A DNA stretch of 64,000 nt from Streptomyces sp. NBC_01408 (GCF_026340255.1 NZ_JAPEPJ010000001.1:1357001-1421000), one strand, 5' to 3'. Shown: positions 8,370-16,563, counted from the first letter of the stretch. Notes: generated from the letters alone by a model not told the origin. Translations and numbers: made by a program.

Positions 8370-10206
8370 CGGATCCGTGGCCGGGGCCGTGCCGGAGGAA
8401 CACCGGCGGCTCTCCCGCGACATGCGCTACTGGTGGCTCGTCCTGCGCACCTTCTGGGGACTCAGCTCCTTGCGGGTCACCGCACTCGCCCTGGCGACGT
8501 TCCTCACCGCCGCCGTACCGGCCGCCGGGGTCTGGCTGACGGCCGAAGCCGTACAGGCCGTCGCCGACGCGGTCGGCGGCGTGCCGGGAGCCATGGACCG
8601 GCTCACCCGCTCCGCGGGCGCGCTGGTGGCGGTGGCGGTGGCGGAACACATCCTGTCGTCCCTCGCCCAGTACCTGAGCGCGCTCCTCCACCTGGAGTTC
8701 TCGGCCAAGATCGGCGAGCAGGTGATGGTCAAGGGCACCCGTATGGATCTCAGTGCGTACGAGGATCCCGAATCGTACGACCGGCTACAGCGGGCCGTGC
8801 GGGAGAGCGGCGGAGGAACCGCCTTCGAGGTGTTCGAGGAGATGCTGCGCACGCTCACCTCGCTGGCCTCGCTGGTGATGGTCAGCTCGGTGCTGTTCTC
8901 CTGGAACACCTGGCTCGCGATCGCCATCGTGCTGGCCCCGCTGCCGGCCCTCGTGGCACACATCGTGTTCAGCAAGCAGGGCTACGCCATCGAGTACCAC
9001 CGCGCCCAGGACCGCCGGCGTGCCTTCTACTACCAGGACCTGACGACGACGGACTCCTCCTACAAGGAGGTGAAGCTGTACGGCCTCGGCCCCTACTTCG
9101 TCGACCGCTACCGCGCCCTCGTGCGGGAGTTCTTCCACACCGACCGCCTCCTGGCACGCCGCCGGCACAGCTGGTCGGCGGTGCTCGGCCTGGTCAGCGT
9201 CGTGTGCTCGGCCGGAACGCTGGTGTTCGCGCTCAGATCGACCGCGTCGACCGGGCGGCTCGGCGAGCTGGCCGGCTACCTCCAGGCGCTGGGCGCGGTG
9301 CACGCCGCGGCGACCGGACTCCTGATCGGCGTCGCGACCCTCTACCAGAACACGCTCTTCACGGGGAACCTCTTCGACTACCTGTCGCTGCCCGAGGGCC
9401 GCATCACCGGCGGCACCCGTCCGTTCCCGTCGCGGCTCGCGCACGGCATCGAGTTCCAGGACGTCACCTTCCAGTACCCCGGAACCGAGATCACCGCCCT
9501 CGACCGCTTCAGCTGCTTCATCCCCGCCAACACCTGCTGCGCGATCGTCGGCGCGAACGGCGCGGGCAAGAGCACCGTCGTCAAGCTCCTCTCCCGCCTC
9601 TACGAGCCGACGAGCGGCCGCATCCTCATCGACGGCGTGCCGATCGAGGAGTACGACACCACGGACCTCCAGCGGAACATCGGCGTCGTCTTCCAGGACT
9701 TCGTCCGCTACGAGATGCCCGTCCGGCACAACATCGGATTCGGGCGCGTCGAGGAACTCGACGACACCGACCGCGTCCGCTCGGCCGCCGCGTCCAGCGG
9801 CGCCGACGCGTTCGTCGAGCAGCTCGACCACGCGTACGACACCGTGCTCGGACGGCACTTCGAGGGCGGTCACCAGCTGTCCGGCGGGCAGTGGCAGAAG
9901 ATCGCCCTGGCCCGTGCCTTCCTGCGGGACGCGCCGATCGCGATCCTCGACGAACCGACCGCCGCGATCGACCCGGAGGCGGAGGCGGACATCTTCGGCC
10001 GGCTGCGCGCCATCTGCACCCAGGCCACGTCCCTGGTCGTCTCCCACCGGTTCTCGACCGTCCGCATCGCCGACAAGATCCTGGTGGTGGAAGGGGGTTC
10101 GCTCATCGAAGAGGGGACCCACGAGGAACTGATGGCGCTCGGCGGCACGTACGCCTACCTGTTCCGCCTCCAGGCCGACGCCTATCTCCGGGAGGACGCC
10201 GCATGA
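8359..10206 (+). CDS. ABC transporter, fused permease and ATPase (LanT-like exporter)
   Basis: This 615-aa half-transporter has about 340 residues of membrane domain followed by an ATPase domain. Walker A is GANGAGKST near residue 398, the signature LSGGQWQKIALARAF near 506, Walker B IAILDEPTAAID near 527, and the H-loop SHRFST near 562. There is no N-terminal C39 peptidase, so leader removal must be done by another protease, which is not in the window. GTG 8359 lies inside the end of lanB (11-nt overlap), so expression is coupled. Family and position indicate export of the modified peptide; some related proteins act in self-protection. Confidence 0.85.
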   Translation: MTTDGSVAGAVPEEHRRLSRDMRYWWLVLRTFWGLSSLRVTALALATFLTAAVPAAGVWLTAEAVQAVADAVGGVPGAMDRLTRSAGALVAVAVAEHILSSLAQYLSALLHLEFSAKIGEQVMVKGTRMDLSAYEDPESYDRLQRAVRESGGGTAFEVFEEMLRTLTSLASLVMVSSVLFSWNTWLAIAIVLAPLPALVAHIVFSKQGYAIEYHRAQDRRRAFYYQDLTTTDSSYKEVKLYGLGPYFVDRYRALVREFFHTDRLLARRRHSWSAVLGLVSVVCSAGTLVFALRSTASTGRLGELAGYLQALGAVHAAATGLLIGVATLYQNTLFTGNLFDYLSLPEGRITGGTRPFPSRLAHGIEFQDVTFQYPGTEITALDRFSCFIPANTCCAIVGANGAGKSTVVKLLSRLYEPTSGRILIDGVPIEEYDTTDLQRNIGVVFQDFVRYEMPVRHNIGFGRVEELDDTDRVRSAAASSGADAFVEQLDHAYDTVLGRHFEGGHQLSGGQWQKIALARAFLRDAPIAILDEPTAAIDPEAEADIFGRLRAICTQATSLVVSHRFSTVRIADKILVVEGGSLIEEGTHEELMALGGTYAYLFRLQADAYLREDAA

Positions 10207-11222
10207 CGACCGCCGACACGGAAGCACCCACGGCCCGGACCCCTCGGCTGTCCCTCATGTACCCGCTCATGGCCTACGACCTGGACCACCTCGCCGCCTT
10301 CGGCGTAGCCGTCCAGGACCTCTGCCTGGAACGTCTGTACATGGGCCAGTCGGTGCTCGTCGACACCCATCAGGCGTTCGCCCACCTCGCCGGGCGCGGC
10401 ATCCGGGTGCCGGTCGGGACGAGCGTCGCCCTCACCGCGCTGCGCCACCCGCTGGACGCGGCCGTGCAGGCCAGATCGCTCGCTCTGCTGACCGGCACCG
10501 GGGTGGTGGCCGGGTTCGGCACCGGGGACCCGCAGTTCGTGTCCGCGCTGCGCGGCGAGCCGTACGAGAGCCCCCGCACGGCCGTCGCCGAGTACCTGAC
10601 CGTCATGCGGAGCCTGCTGGACGGGGAGGCCGTGGACTTCCACGGGCGGTACGTGCGGCTCGGCGAAGGGCTCCAGTACGTCCCGCATCCGCCCGTGGCC
10701 CTGGGCGTCGGCGTACTGCGACAGCGCATGGCGTACACAGCGGGCCAGGTCGCCGACGTGGCCATCACGCTGCTGACACCGGACTCCCACCTGAAGGAGC
10801 AGATCGTGCCCGCCCTCGCGCAGGGCGCCGCCTCGCGGGACCGGGCTGCGCCACGCGTGACGTCGATCGTGCCGTGTGCGGTGCGCAGGCCCGGCCGGGA
10901 TCCGCGGAAGCTGGCGTTCGCGGCGCATGAACTGCACCTGAGCGGCGAGCAGTACGCGGCGATGCTCCGGTCTGCGGGGCTGGACGTGGACGCCGCCGAC
11001 CCGTGGGCCGGCGCGTGCGCGCTGGTCGACGGGGGCGTCTTCGCCTACGGCACACCGGAGGAGGTTGCGGACCGGCTCGCCCGTTACGGTGAGGCGGGGG
11101 CGACCGAGATCGCGCTGAGTTGTGCGGGGGTGCTGTTGACCGAAGGGCCCGAAGCGGCACTGGCCGACGTACGGGCCATCACCGAGGCGATGCGGGACCG
11201 GGCCACGGTCGGCGTCCGATGA
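10203..11222 (+). CDS. LLM-class (luciferase-like, F420-type) oxidoreductase; candidate dehydroamino-acid reductase
   Basis: This 339-aa protein has the TIM-barrel pattern of luciferase-like monooxygenases and F420-dependent reductases: VPVGTSVALTALRHPLDAAVQARSL, then EYLTVMRSLLDGEAVDFHGRYVRL and a C-terminal YGTPEEVADRLARYGEAGATE. ATG 10203 overlaps the transporter stop (ATGA). Known lanthipeptide clusters use reductases of several families to turn Dha/Dhb into D-Ala/D-Abu, and one such family (LanJC, in lexapeptide) is F420H2-dependent. I infer that role from cluster position; the cofactor (F420 or FMN) cannot be read from sequence. Confidence 0.75.
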   Translation: MTTADTEAPTARTPRLSLMYPLMAYDLDHLAAFGVAVQDLCLERLYMGQSVLVDTHQAFAHLAGRGIRVPVGTSVALTALRHPLDAAVQARSLALLTGTGVVAGFGTGDPQFVSALRGEPYESPRTAVAEYLTVMRSLLDGEAVDFHGRYVRLGEGLQYVPHPPVALGVGVLRQRMAYTAGQVADVAITLLTPDSHLKEQIVPALAQGAASRDRAAPRVTSIVPCAVRRPGRDPRKLAFAAHELHLSGEQYAAMLRSAGLDVDAADPWAGACALVDGGVFAYGTPEEVADRLARYGEAGATEIALSCAGVLLTEGPEAALADVRAITEAMRDRATVGVR

Positions 11223-11265
11223 CCTTCCCCCGATTTACGAGCCGTCCGAACGGAGGAGCGAGCGA

Positions 11266-11670
11266 GTGCTGTTGCTGGAGTTTGCGGTGTATTCCTTGAT
11301 GGATCTTGTGCTGTGGATAGGGGGTAAGGCTCTGGACCGGTCCCGTTCGGCGCGCCGAATCGCAGCGTTCGGGCGTGGTGAGCCGGTTACTCTGCGCTGC
11401 CGTTATCGAATGGGCCCGCAGGCCCCGGCGATGCTGCGCGGGAAAATCGCCCTGAGCCGATCGGGCGCCGTCCTGGAGCGGCCGGGTGCGAAGCCCCTCC
11501 AGCTCGCCGGACCGGTGACCGCCGCGACCGGCGGCGGCCGCGGGGGAACGGCGCTGACCTGCACCGTCGACCCAGCCGGCGACCCCAGCGGGAAGGCCGT
11601 TCTCCTCATCCTGACCTGGGACGCGCAGATGGTGCGACTCATCACGGAGACCGTTTCCGGCCCCGCCTGA
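11266..11670 (+). CDS. Small membrane-anchored protein, unknown function
   Basis: This 134-aa protein has one N-terminal hydrophobic helix (LLLEFAVYSLMDLVLWIGG) and a short beta-rich soluble domain starting near residue 42. I do not recognise the family. GGAGG at 11251-11255 precedes GTG 11266 and supports the start. It follows the reductase by 43 nt on the same strand, so it may be the last gene of the lanthipeptide operon and could serve in immunity or envelope anchoring, but nothing in the sequence shows this. High divergence or independent origin are equally possible. Confidence 0.55.
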   Translation: MLLLEFAVYSLMDLVLWIGGKALDRSRSARRIAAFGRGEPVTLRCRYRMGPQAPAMLRGKIALSRSGAVLERPGAKPLQLAGPVTAATGGGRGGTALTCTVDPAGDPSGKAVLLILTWDAQMVRLITETVSGPA

Positions 11671-11742
11671 CCCGTGCCGCGGACCGGGCCCGAAACGATT
11701 CCCGGAGAACCCCTCGCCGCACACCCCGCACCGTCAAGTCCG

Positions 11743-11766
11743 CTGATCGATTGATAAGTTGATCAG
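11743..11766 (+). promoter_or_regulatory. Inverted repeat upstream of the NarL-type regulator
   Basis: CTGATC - 12 nt - GATCAG, with an AT-rich spacer (GATTGATAAGTT), lies 40 bp before the regulator start in an otherwise GC-rich gap. It is a plausible promoter/operator region for the response regulator. Confidence 0.35.
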
Positions 11767-11805
11767 TAATGCGGCCGAACGGGGAGGCTGCTGTAAGGGG
11801 GCGCG

Positions 11806-12486
11806 GTGATCCGCGTAATGATTGTCGACGACGAAATTCTGCTGCGGTCGTGTATGCAGCGCATTCTGGAGAGCGAGCCGGACATCGAAGTACCGCTCGC
11901 CTGCGACGGGCGAGATGCGCTCGAAGGGATCAACACCCATCGGCCCGATGTGGTGCTGCTCGACCTCCGAATGCCGGAAGTCGACGGGCTGGCCGTCCTC
12001 GACGGGATCGACAGATGCACGACGTCGCCCGCCGTCGCGGTACTGACGACGTATCTGACCGACGAGGAGATCACGGCCGCGCTGCGCTCCGGCGCGTCCG
12101 GCTTCCTGCTGAAGGACGCCACTCCCCAGGAACTCGCGCATGCGGTACGCGTGTTGGCTTCCGGCGGGACCGTGATGTCCTCGGCGGCGGCGCGCATCGT
12201 GGTCGACGGTTACCTCGGTAGCGGGCCGTGGCAGGACGAGCCGGACCAGCGCCTGGACTCGCTCACCGAGCGTGAGCGGCAGGTGTTGGACCTGCTGGCC
12301 GAGGGCCGCACCAACGCCGACATCGGCCGCCGGCTGATCATGAGCGCCTCGACGACCAAGGAGCACGTCAGCGCGATCCTGGCGAAGCTGGGGCTGGCCA
12401 ACCGCGTGCAGGCCGCCGTCGTGGCACACCGCGCTGCGGCCGCCGAAGGCCGGAAGCGATCACTGGCCCTGGCCGGAACCCGCTGA
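11806..12486 (+). CDS. NarL/FixJ-family response regulator
   Basis: This 226-aa regulator has a receiver domain (IRVMIVDDEILLR, acidic pair; phospho-acceptor Asp in VVLLDLRMPEVDG near residue 52; AVLTTYLTDEE; conserved Lys in FLLKDA) and a C-terminal LuxR helix-turn-helix (LTERERQVLDLLAEGRTNAD, then STTKEHVSAILAKLGLANR). GTG 11806 follows a GGGGGCG purine run. It probably controls the lanthipeptide genes beside it. The kinase partner may be the NarL-type kinase at 13481-14701, although that gene is convergent and separated by a methyltransferase gene and a repeat element. Confidence 0.9.
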   Translation: MIRVMIVDDEILLRSCMQRILESEPDIEVPLACDGRDALEGINTHRPDVVLLDLRMPEVDGLAVLDGIDRCTTSPAVAVLTTYLTDEEITAALRSGASGFLLKDATPQELAHAVRVLASGGTVMSSAAARIVVDGYLGSGPWQDEPDQRLDSLTERERQVLDLLAEGRTNADIGRRLIMSASTTKEHVSAILAKLGLANRVQAAVVAHRAAAAEGRKRSLALAGTR

Positions 12487-12558
12487 GCGGCCGACGGCTC
12501 CGGCTCCACCCTGCTTCCTCGATCGTGCCTCCGGCACGCTGTTTGGAGTGAACCCCGC

Positions 12559-13323
12559 ATGGCCCTTGGCAACGCGCTGTACGACCAGAAACTGGCGAGC
12601 GTGTACGACCGCATGTACCCGATCGACCACGACACCGACCAGGCCGTCGAGTTCGTCGCCGGCCTCACGCCGGCCGGCGGCACCATCCTCGAACTGGGGG
12701 TCGGCAACGGTCGGGTCGCCCTGCCCCTCGCCGAGCGCGGCTTCGGGGTGCACGGCATCGACGGCTCGGAGGCGATGCTCGCCGAACTGCGCAAGCGCGA
12801 CGCACTGGGCGCGGTCACCACGCAGTTCGGCGACTTCACCGAGGAGGGGAGCGGGCGGGTCTTCGACACCGTCACGCTCGTGCTCAACACCTTCTTCGTC
12901 GCGATCACCAAGGAGCAGCAGCTCGGCTGCCTGAGGCTGGTGCGGGAACAGCTGGCGCCCGGGGGCCGGTTCGTCCTGGAGGCGTTCGACCCGGCCCCGT
13001 ACCACCACGTGGAGAAGCCCGACTTCTCGATGCGCCATCTCGACGAGGGGGCCGTCATGCTCGACACACTGACCGTGGACCGGTCGCAGCAGCTGATGCT
13101 GTCCACGCACACCATCATCGACGGAGGAGTCCCGCAGACGCGGGAGCACCTGCTGCGCTACGCGTTCCCCTTCGAGATCGACCTGCTGGCCGAGCTGTCC
13201 GGCCTGCGGCTGGTCGAGCGCGCCGAGGACTGGGCGGGCACGCCGTACACCGCCGGCAGCCTGCGGCACGTGTCGGTGTACGAGCGCGATCCCGGTTCGC
13301 CCTGGGCTGCCGGGGCCAGCTAG
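12559..13323 (+). CDS. Class I SAM-dependent methyltransferase
   Basis: This 254-aa enzyme has the Rossmann SAM-binding motif I ILELGVGNGRVALPLAERG near residue 43, motif II HGIDGSEAMLAELRKR and motif III VFDTVTLVLNTFF. The later segment PGGRFVLEAFDP is typical of small-molecule or peptide methyltransferases. It sits at the end of the lanthipeptide region, so it may methylate the peptide (for example its N terminus), but the substrate is unknown. Its TAG stop (13321-13323) is the first three bases of the inverted-repeat element that follows, so the native 3' end may have been altered by insertion. Confidence 0.8.
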   Translation: MALGNALYDQKLASVYDRMYPIDHDTDQAVEFVAGLTPAGGTILELGVGNGRVALPLAERGFGVHGIDGSEAMLAELRKRDALGAVTTQFGDFTEEGSGRVFDTVTLVLNTFFVAITKEQQLGCLRLVREQLAPGGRFVLEAFDPAPYHHVEKPDFSMRHLDEGAVMLDTLTVDRSQQLMLSTHTIIDGGVPQTREHLLRYAFPFEIDLLAELSGLRLVERAEDWAGTPYTAGSLRHVSVYERDPGSPWAAGAS

Positions 13324-13483
13324 TGCTGTGGCCGGAAAGGTCTGCCGGGTCGCGTCGTCCGGTGCGGTGCATCGCAAGGCGGAGGGCCGCGGCCCGTACT
13401 GGACGTACCGGCGCGGTCCGACAACGCGGCGAGGTGCCGTACCGGGCAGCGCGACCCGGTGGACCTTTCCGGTCACAGCACTA
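13321..13483. mobile_element. MITE-like element with about 34-bp imperfect terminal inverted repeats
   Basis: The left end, TAGTGCTGTGGCCGGAAAGG and on to ...CCGGGTCGCG, is the reverse complement of the right end (13450-13483, CGCGACCCGG through CCGGTCACAGCACTA) except for about four positions. Weaker pairing extends inwards to about 55 bp. The element is 163 bp, has no credible coding capacity, and both terminal TAG triplets are the stop codons of the flanking convergent genes. A 16-bp copy of one end recurs at 40817-40832. The structure fits a non-autonomous transposable element; no matching transposase is in the window and no target duplication is evident. Confidence 0.7.
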
Positions 13484-14701
13484 GCGGGTTACGGTCAGCT
13501 CGGTGGACGGGTACGCGGAGCCCACGAGCGGCAGCTCCGCCCGTACGGCGAATCCACCGTCGGGGGTCGGGCCCGCCCGCAGCGCCCCTTCGACGAGCGC
13601 GATGCGCTCCTCCAGTCCGATCAGGCCGTAGCCACTGGTGGGCGCGCCGAGCGCCGGGCCGGGTTGCCGCTGGGTGCTCGGCGGCTCGTTGCGGACCTCG
13701 ACGACGAGGCTGTCCCCCTGGGCGGACGGGCCCACGGTGACGACGACGTGTGCGCCGGGGGCGTGTTTGCGGACGTTGGTCAGCGCCTCCTGGACGATGC
13801 GATAGGCGGTCCGCTCGACAAGCGGGACGCAGGTGCGGCCGGCGGGGAGGTCGAGGTTGAGGACCGCGTCCAGCCGGGCGTCCTTGACCAGGGTGTGCAG
13901 GTTGGCCAGGCGGGCAGGGTCGCCGACGTCGGCCCGTCGGCCCGCAGTGTGGCGCAGGACGCCAACGATGTCGCGGAGCTCCGCCATGGCGCTGGCGCTG
14001 TGGCGGCGCATTATTTCGGCGTCCTCGCGGACCGTGTCGTCCGGCGCGGTGCTCGACAGTGCTCCGGACTGGGCGGCGATGATACCGAGGTGGTACGAGA
14101 CGGTGTCGTGCATCTCGCGGGCCATGCGCGTCCGCTCCTGGGCAACGGCCCGCTCGGCCTCCAGGCGGCGGCCGTACGCCTGTGACGCGGAGAGTTCGGC
14201 GAGGCGGGCCCGCAGCTCGGAGCGGGTCCGAGCCAGAATTCCCACGCCGGCAGGTCCGATGCTGAACATCAGGGCCACTTGGACGGCGACCAGATGGTCA
14301 CCCCACGTCATGGACGAGGCGTCGACGGTGACGCCGGCCCACAGGCTCGCTCCGAACAGGGCTGACCCGGCACCCACGACGATGCGGCGTCGGACCGTAC
14401 GGGAAGCCACTGTGAACATGGCGATCATGGGGGCCAGCCAGAGGTAGCCGGTGGCCATGGACGGGAGGGTGACCAGCAAGACCGTCACCGGGAACCTGCG
14501 ACGCAGCAGGAGGACCAGAACTGCGGGCGTGCACACGAGCACGGACTCGGTGTCGAGGTAGCCCTGGAGGGGGAGCAGTTCCAGGGCAGCCACCGCGGTG
14601 ACGAGTGCGTCGCCGGCGAGGTCCGTGCGGCGGCCTGGGACGGGCGGGCCGCCGGAAGCGGGCGGTGGAGCCGAAACGGGTTCGGGCATGGCTGTGCTCA
14701 T
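13481..14701 (-). CDS. Sensor histidine kinase, NarL/NreB type
   Basis: This 406-aa kinase has four or five hydrophobic segments in residues 25-160, a HisKA_3 dimerisation helix with phospho-acceptor REMHDTVSYHLGII near residue 197, and an HATPase domain (YRIVQEALTNVRKHAPGAHV N-box near 300; SGYGLIGLEERIALVEG G-box near 360). It senses a signal at the membrane and phosphorylates a NarL-family regulator. The nearest candidate is the regulator at 11806-12486, across a methyltransferase gene and the repeat element. The TAG stop lies inside the inverted repeat, so the last residues may be element-derived. Confidence 0.88.
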   Translation of the reverse strand: MSTAMPEPVSAPPPASGGPPVPGRRTDLAGDALVTAVAALELLPLQGYLDTESVLVCTPAVLVLLLRRRFPVTVLLVTLPSMATGYLWLAPMIAMFTVASRTVRRRIVVGAGSALFGASLWAGVTVDASSMTWGDHLVAVQVALMFSIGPAGVGILARTRSELRARLAELSASQAYGRRLEAERAVAQERTRMAREMHDTVSYHLGIIAAQSGALSSTAPDDTVREDAEIMRRHSASAMAELRDIVGVLRHTAGRRADVGDPARLANLHTLVKDARLDAVLNLDLPAGRTCVPLVERTAYRIVQEALTNVRKHAPGAHVVVTVGPSAQGDSLVVEVRNEPPSTQRQPGPALGAPTSGYGLIGLEERIALVEGALRAGPTPDGGFAVRAELPLVGSAYPSTELTVTR

Positions 14702-14850
14702 GTGGTGGTTCCTTCCCCCGGTACCTCACAGATGTGGGCCGCTACGCCCTCTCGGCAGTATCTATGAACGGAAGTACGCGGGTATCACCGTGGTCGCCTG
14801 GTTTGACGGCCGAAGGTCCGAGTCCAGCCGTCGACTTCGGGGAGGTGCCC

Positions 14851-15066
14851 ATGAGTCGGACCGTCATCGATCTGGACGACGAGCTGGTCGCCGACGTGGC
14901 GAAAGCACTGGGGACGAGCACCAAGAAGGAGACGGTCAACACCGCTCTGCGCGAGGTGCTGGAGAACCGGCGCCGCGCCCTCGCGCTCACCCGGCTCCGT
15001 GCCTCGGCCGAAGAGGGCGCCTTCGACCTGGAGCTGTTCGAGAACAAGCGGAACTACTGGCGGTGA
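14851..15066 (+). CDS. vapB: Antitoxin, VapB / DUF2191 type
   Basis: This 71-aa protein begins MSRTVIDLDDELVADVAKAL and continues TKKETVNTALREVLENRRR, the ribbon-helix-helix pattern of DUF2191/VapB antitoxins. The C-terminal part (LELFENKRNYWR) is the toxin-binding tail. GGAGG at 14840-14844 precedes ATG 14851. The stop overlaps the toxin GTG (GTGA), the usual antitoxin-first layout. The complex normally represses its own promoter. Confidence 0.85.
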   Translation: MSRTVIDLDDELVADVAKALGTSTKKETVNTALREVLENRRRALALTRLRASAEEGAFDLELFENKRNYWR

Positions 15067-15485
15067 ACGCGGCGCAGTTCCTGATCGACACCAGCGCTCT
15101 CGCGCGCTTCATGCGCGGGGATGCGGAGCAGTACGGCTGGGACCAGGCGGCCGCCGCCGGCCTCATCGCCACGTGCCCCATCACCGAGCTGGAGTTCTTC
15201 TACAGCGCCCGGTCGGCAGCCGACCGGGCGCGCGGCACCGAGGACATGCGGCTGATCTTCGGCCGGGTTCCCGTCGACGACCGCGCCTACGACCGCGCCT
15301 GGCAGGTCCAGGAAGTCCTCACCAAACAGGGAAAGCACCGAAGCGCCGGTGCTGTCGACCTCGTCGTCGCCGCGACGGCCGAGCTTCAAGGGCTCACCCT
15401 CCTTCACCGCGACCACGACTTCGAGTGCATCGCGGCAGTGACGGGCCAACCCCTCCAGTGGTACGGCCCGGAGCCCGGCAAGTAG
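15063..15485 (+). CDS. vapC: PIN-domain ribonuclease toxin, VapC type
   Basis: This 140-aa PIN-domain protein has the acidic residues needed for metal-dependent RNA cleavage: FLIDTSALARFM (first Asp), PITELEFFYSA (Glu), AGAVDLVVAATAEL (Asp) and HRDHDFECIA (last Asp). Length and order match VapC toxins, which cleave tRNA or rRNA when the antitoxin is degraded. All catalytic positions look intact. The pair lies between a histidine kinase gene and the SRPBCC/ArsR pair in a region that looks variable. Confidence 0.85.
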   Translation: MNAAQFLIDTSALARFMRGDAEQYGWDQAAAAGLIATCPITELEFFYSARSAADRARGTEDMRLIFGRVPVDDRAYDRAWQVQEVLTKQGKHRSAGAVDLVVAATAELQGLTLLHRDHDFECIAAVTGQPLQWYGPEPGK

Positions 15486-15498
15486 GCGCAGGGGACGC

Positions 15499-15549
15499 GC
15501 AACCTTTGGGTTGCACTCACTGTCCTGATGTGCAACTCTGAAGTTGCAC
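15499..15549 (+). promoter_or_regulatory. Two palindromes upstream of the SRPBCC/ArsR pair; likely ArsR operators
   Basis: GCAACC-TTTG-GGTTGC (15499-15514) and the perfect GTGCAACT-CTGA-AGTTGCAC (15530-15549) share a GCAAC core and are centred 33 bp apart, about three helical turns. They lie 27-77 bp before the SRPBCC start. ArsR-family dimers bind such short dyads, so autoregulation of the two-gene operon is likely. Confidence 0.6.
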
Positions 15550-15575
15550 CTGATGCGACGACGGAGGAGTCCCTG

Positions 15576-16022
15576 ATGAGTGAGGACCGGATCGAGCGCG
15601 AGACCCTGATCGAGGCGCCGCTGGAGCGCGTGTGGTCGCTGGTGGCCGAACCCGGTTTCTGGGTGGCCGACGCGGCCGACGTGGCCGGCACCGTGGCCGA
15701 GGTCGGCGGGACGACGGTGGCCAGGAACCCCGAGTACGGGGACTTCCCGGTGCGCGTGGAGAAGGTCGAGCCGCCGACGTACCTGGCGTACCGCTGGGCG
15801 AGCGCGTTCCCCGGCGAGGAGCTGCGCGAGGACAACAGCACCCTCGTGGAGTTCACCCTGACCCAGGAGGGCGACAAGACGCGCCTGCGCGTCGTCGAGA
15901 GCGGGTTCGCGGCCCTGGCCGGCTCCGAGGAGCTGCGCCTCAAGGCCGTGGAGGACAACACCGGCGGCTGGCCCCAGGTCCTCGACGCGCTCAAGAAGCG
16001 CATCGAGCAGCCCGCCGCGTGA
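15576..16022 (+). CDS. SRPBCC-family protein (AHSA1-like)
   Basis: This 148-aa protein has the START/Bet v1-like opening RIERETLIEAPLERVWSLVAEPGFW and the later YLAYRWASAFPGEELREDNSTLVEFTLTQEG, typical of activator-of-Hsp90-like (AHSA1) proteins. The family binds hydrophobic ligands; no enzymatic role is certain. ACGGAGGAG at 15561-15569 supports ATG 15576. The stop overlaps the GTG of the ArsR gene. Such SRPBCC/ArsR pairs are common in actinomycetes. Confidence 0.85.
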   Translation: MSEDRIERETLIEAPLERVWSLVAEPGFWVADAADVAGTVAEVGGTTVARNPEYGDFPVRVEKVEPPTYLAYRWASAFPGEELREDNSTLVEFTLTQEGDKTRLRVVESGFAALAGSEELRLKAVEDNTGGWPQVLDALKKRIEQPAA

Positions 16023-16447
16023 CGGGCGCACCTCCCGGCGGGGCCGGCGCGATAGGCAGGGCCGCCGGGGCCGGCGGGACAGGCGCGGCGGTGGAGGGGG
16101 TCCTCGCCGCGCTCGCCGACCCGACGCGGCGTCAGCTGCTCGACCTGCTCGCCGCGCAGGGTGAGGCGACCGCGACGACCCTCGCCGAGCAGCTGCCCGT
16201 CTCGCGCCAGGCCGTGGTCAAGCACCTCGCCGTCCTGGACGCGGCCGGGCTGGTCTCCGGCGGCCGGGTCGGGCGCGAGGTGCGGTACGCGGTACGCCCC
16301 GACGCGCTGGACGCGACCGCCCGGTGGATGTCCGCGCTCGCGGCCGACTGGGACCGGCGGCTGGCGAGGATCAAGCGCATCGCCGAGGCCGCGGAAGCCG
16401 CAGAAGCCGCGGAAGCCGCGGAAGGGGACACCGGCCCCGGCCGGTGA
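16019..16447 (+). CDS. ArsR-family transcriptional regulator
   Basis: This 142-aa protein has a winged helix: LAALADPTRRQLLDLLAAQG, ATTLAEQLPVSRQAVVKHL and LDAAGLVSGGRVGREVRYAV. There are no clustered Cys, so metal sensing is unlikely. The C terminus is a low-complexity EAAEAAEAAEAAE run coded by a near-perfect trinucleotide-rich repeat at 16389-16427, which may vary in length between strains. GTG 16019 overlaps the SRPBCC stop. The palindromes at 15499-15549 are the probable targets. Confidence 0.85.
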   Translation: MTGAPPGGAGAIGRAAGAGGTGAAVEGVLAALADPTRRQLLDLLAAQGEATATTLAEQLPVSRQAVVKHLAVLDAAGLVSGGRVGREVRYAVRPDALDATARWMSALAADWDRRLARIKRIAEAAEAAEAAEAAEGDTGPGR

Positions 16448-16563
16448 TCCCTTCCCCGTTCCGGCGCCGTGCGCACGGCCGCCGCCTTTCGGGAGACCAG
16501 CGCGTTCTGCTGCGTACGGCGTTACCGGCCCCGCGCGGAAGGACCGCCCCCTAAGCTGCGGGC

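Noticed and set aside
5070..8423. 1117-aa open frame antisense to lanB
   Set aside because: It is a high-GC shadow with no family similarity; lanB on the other strand is convincing.
12460..13476. 338-aa minus-strand frame that crosses the repeat element
   Set aside because: It starts inside the element and continues as the antisense of the methyltransferase; it is chance coding.
16389..16427. Trinucleotide-rich run as a regulatory repeat
   Set aside because: It is coding sequence for the Glu-Ala tail of the ArsR protein.
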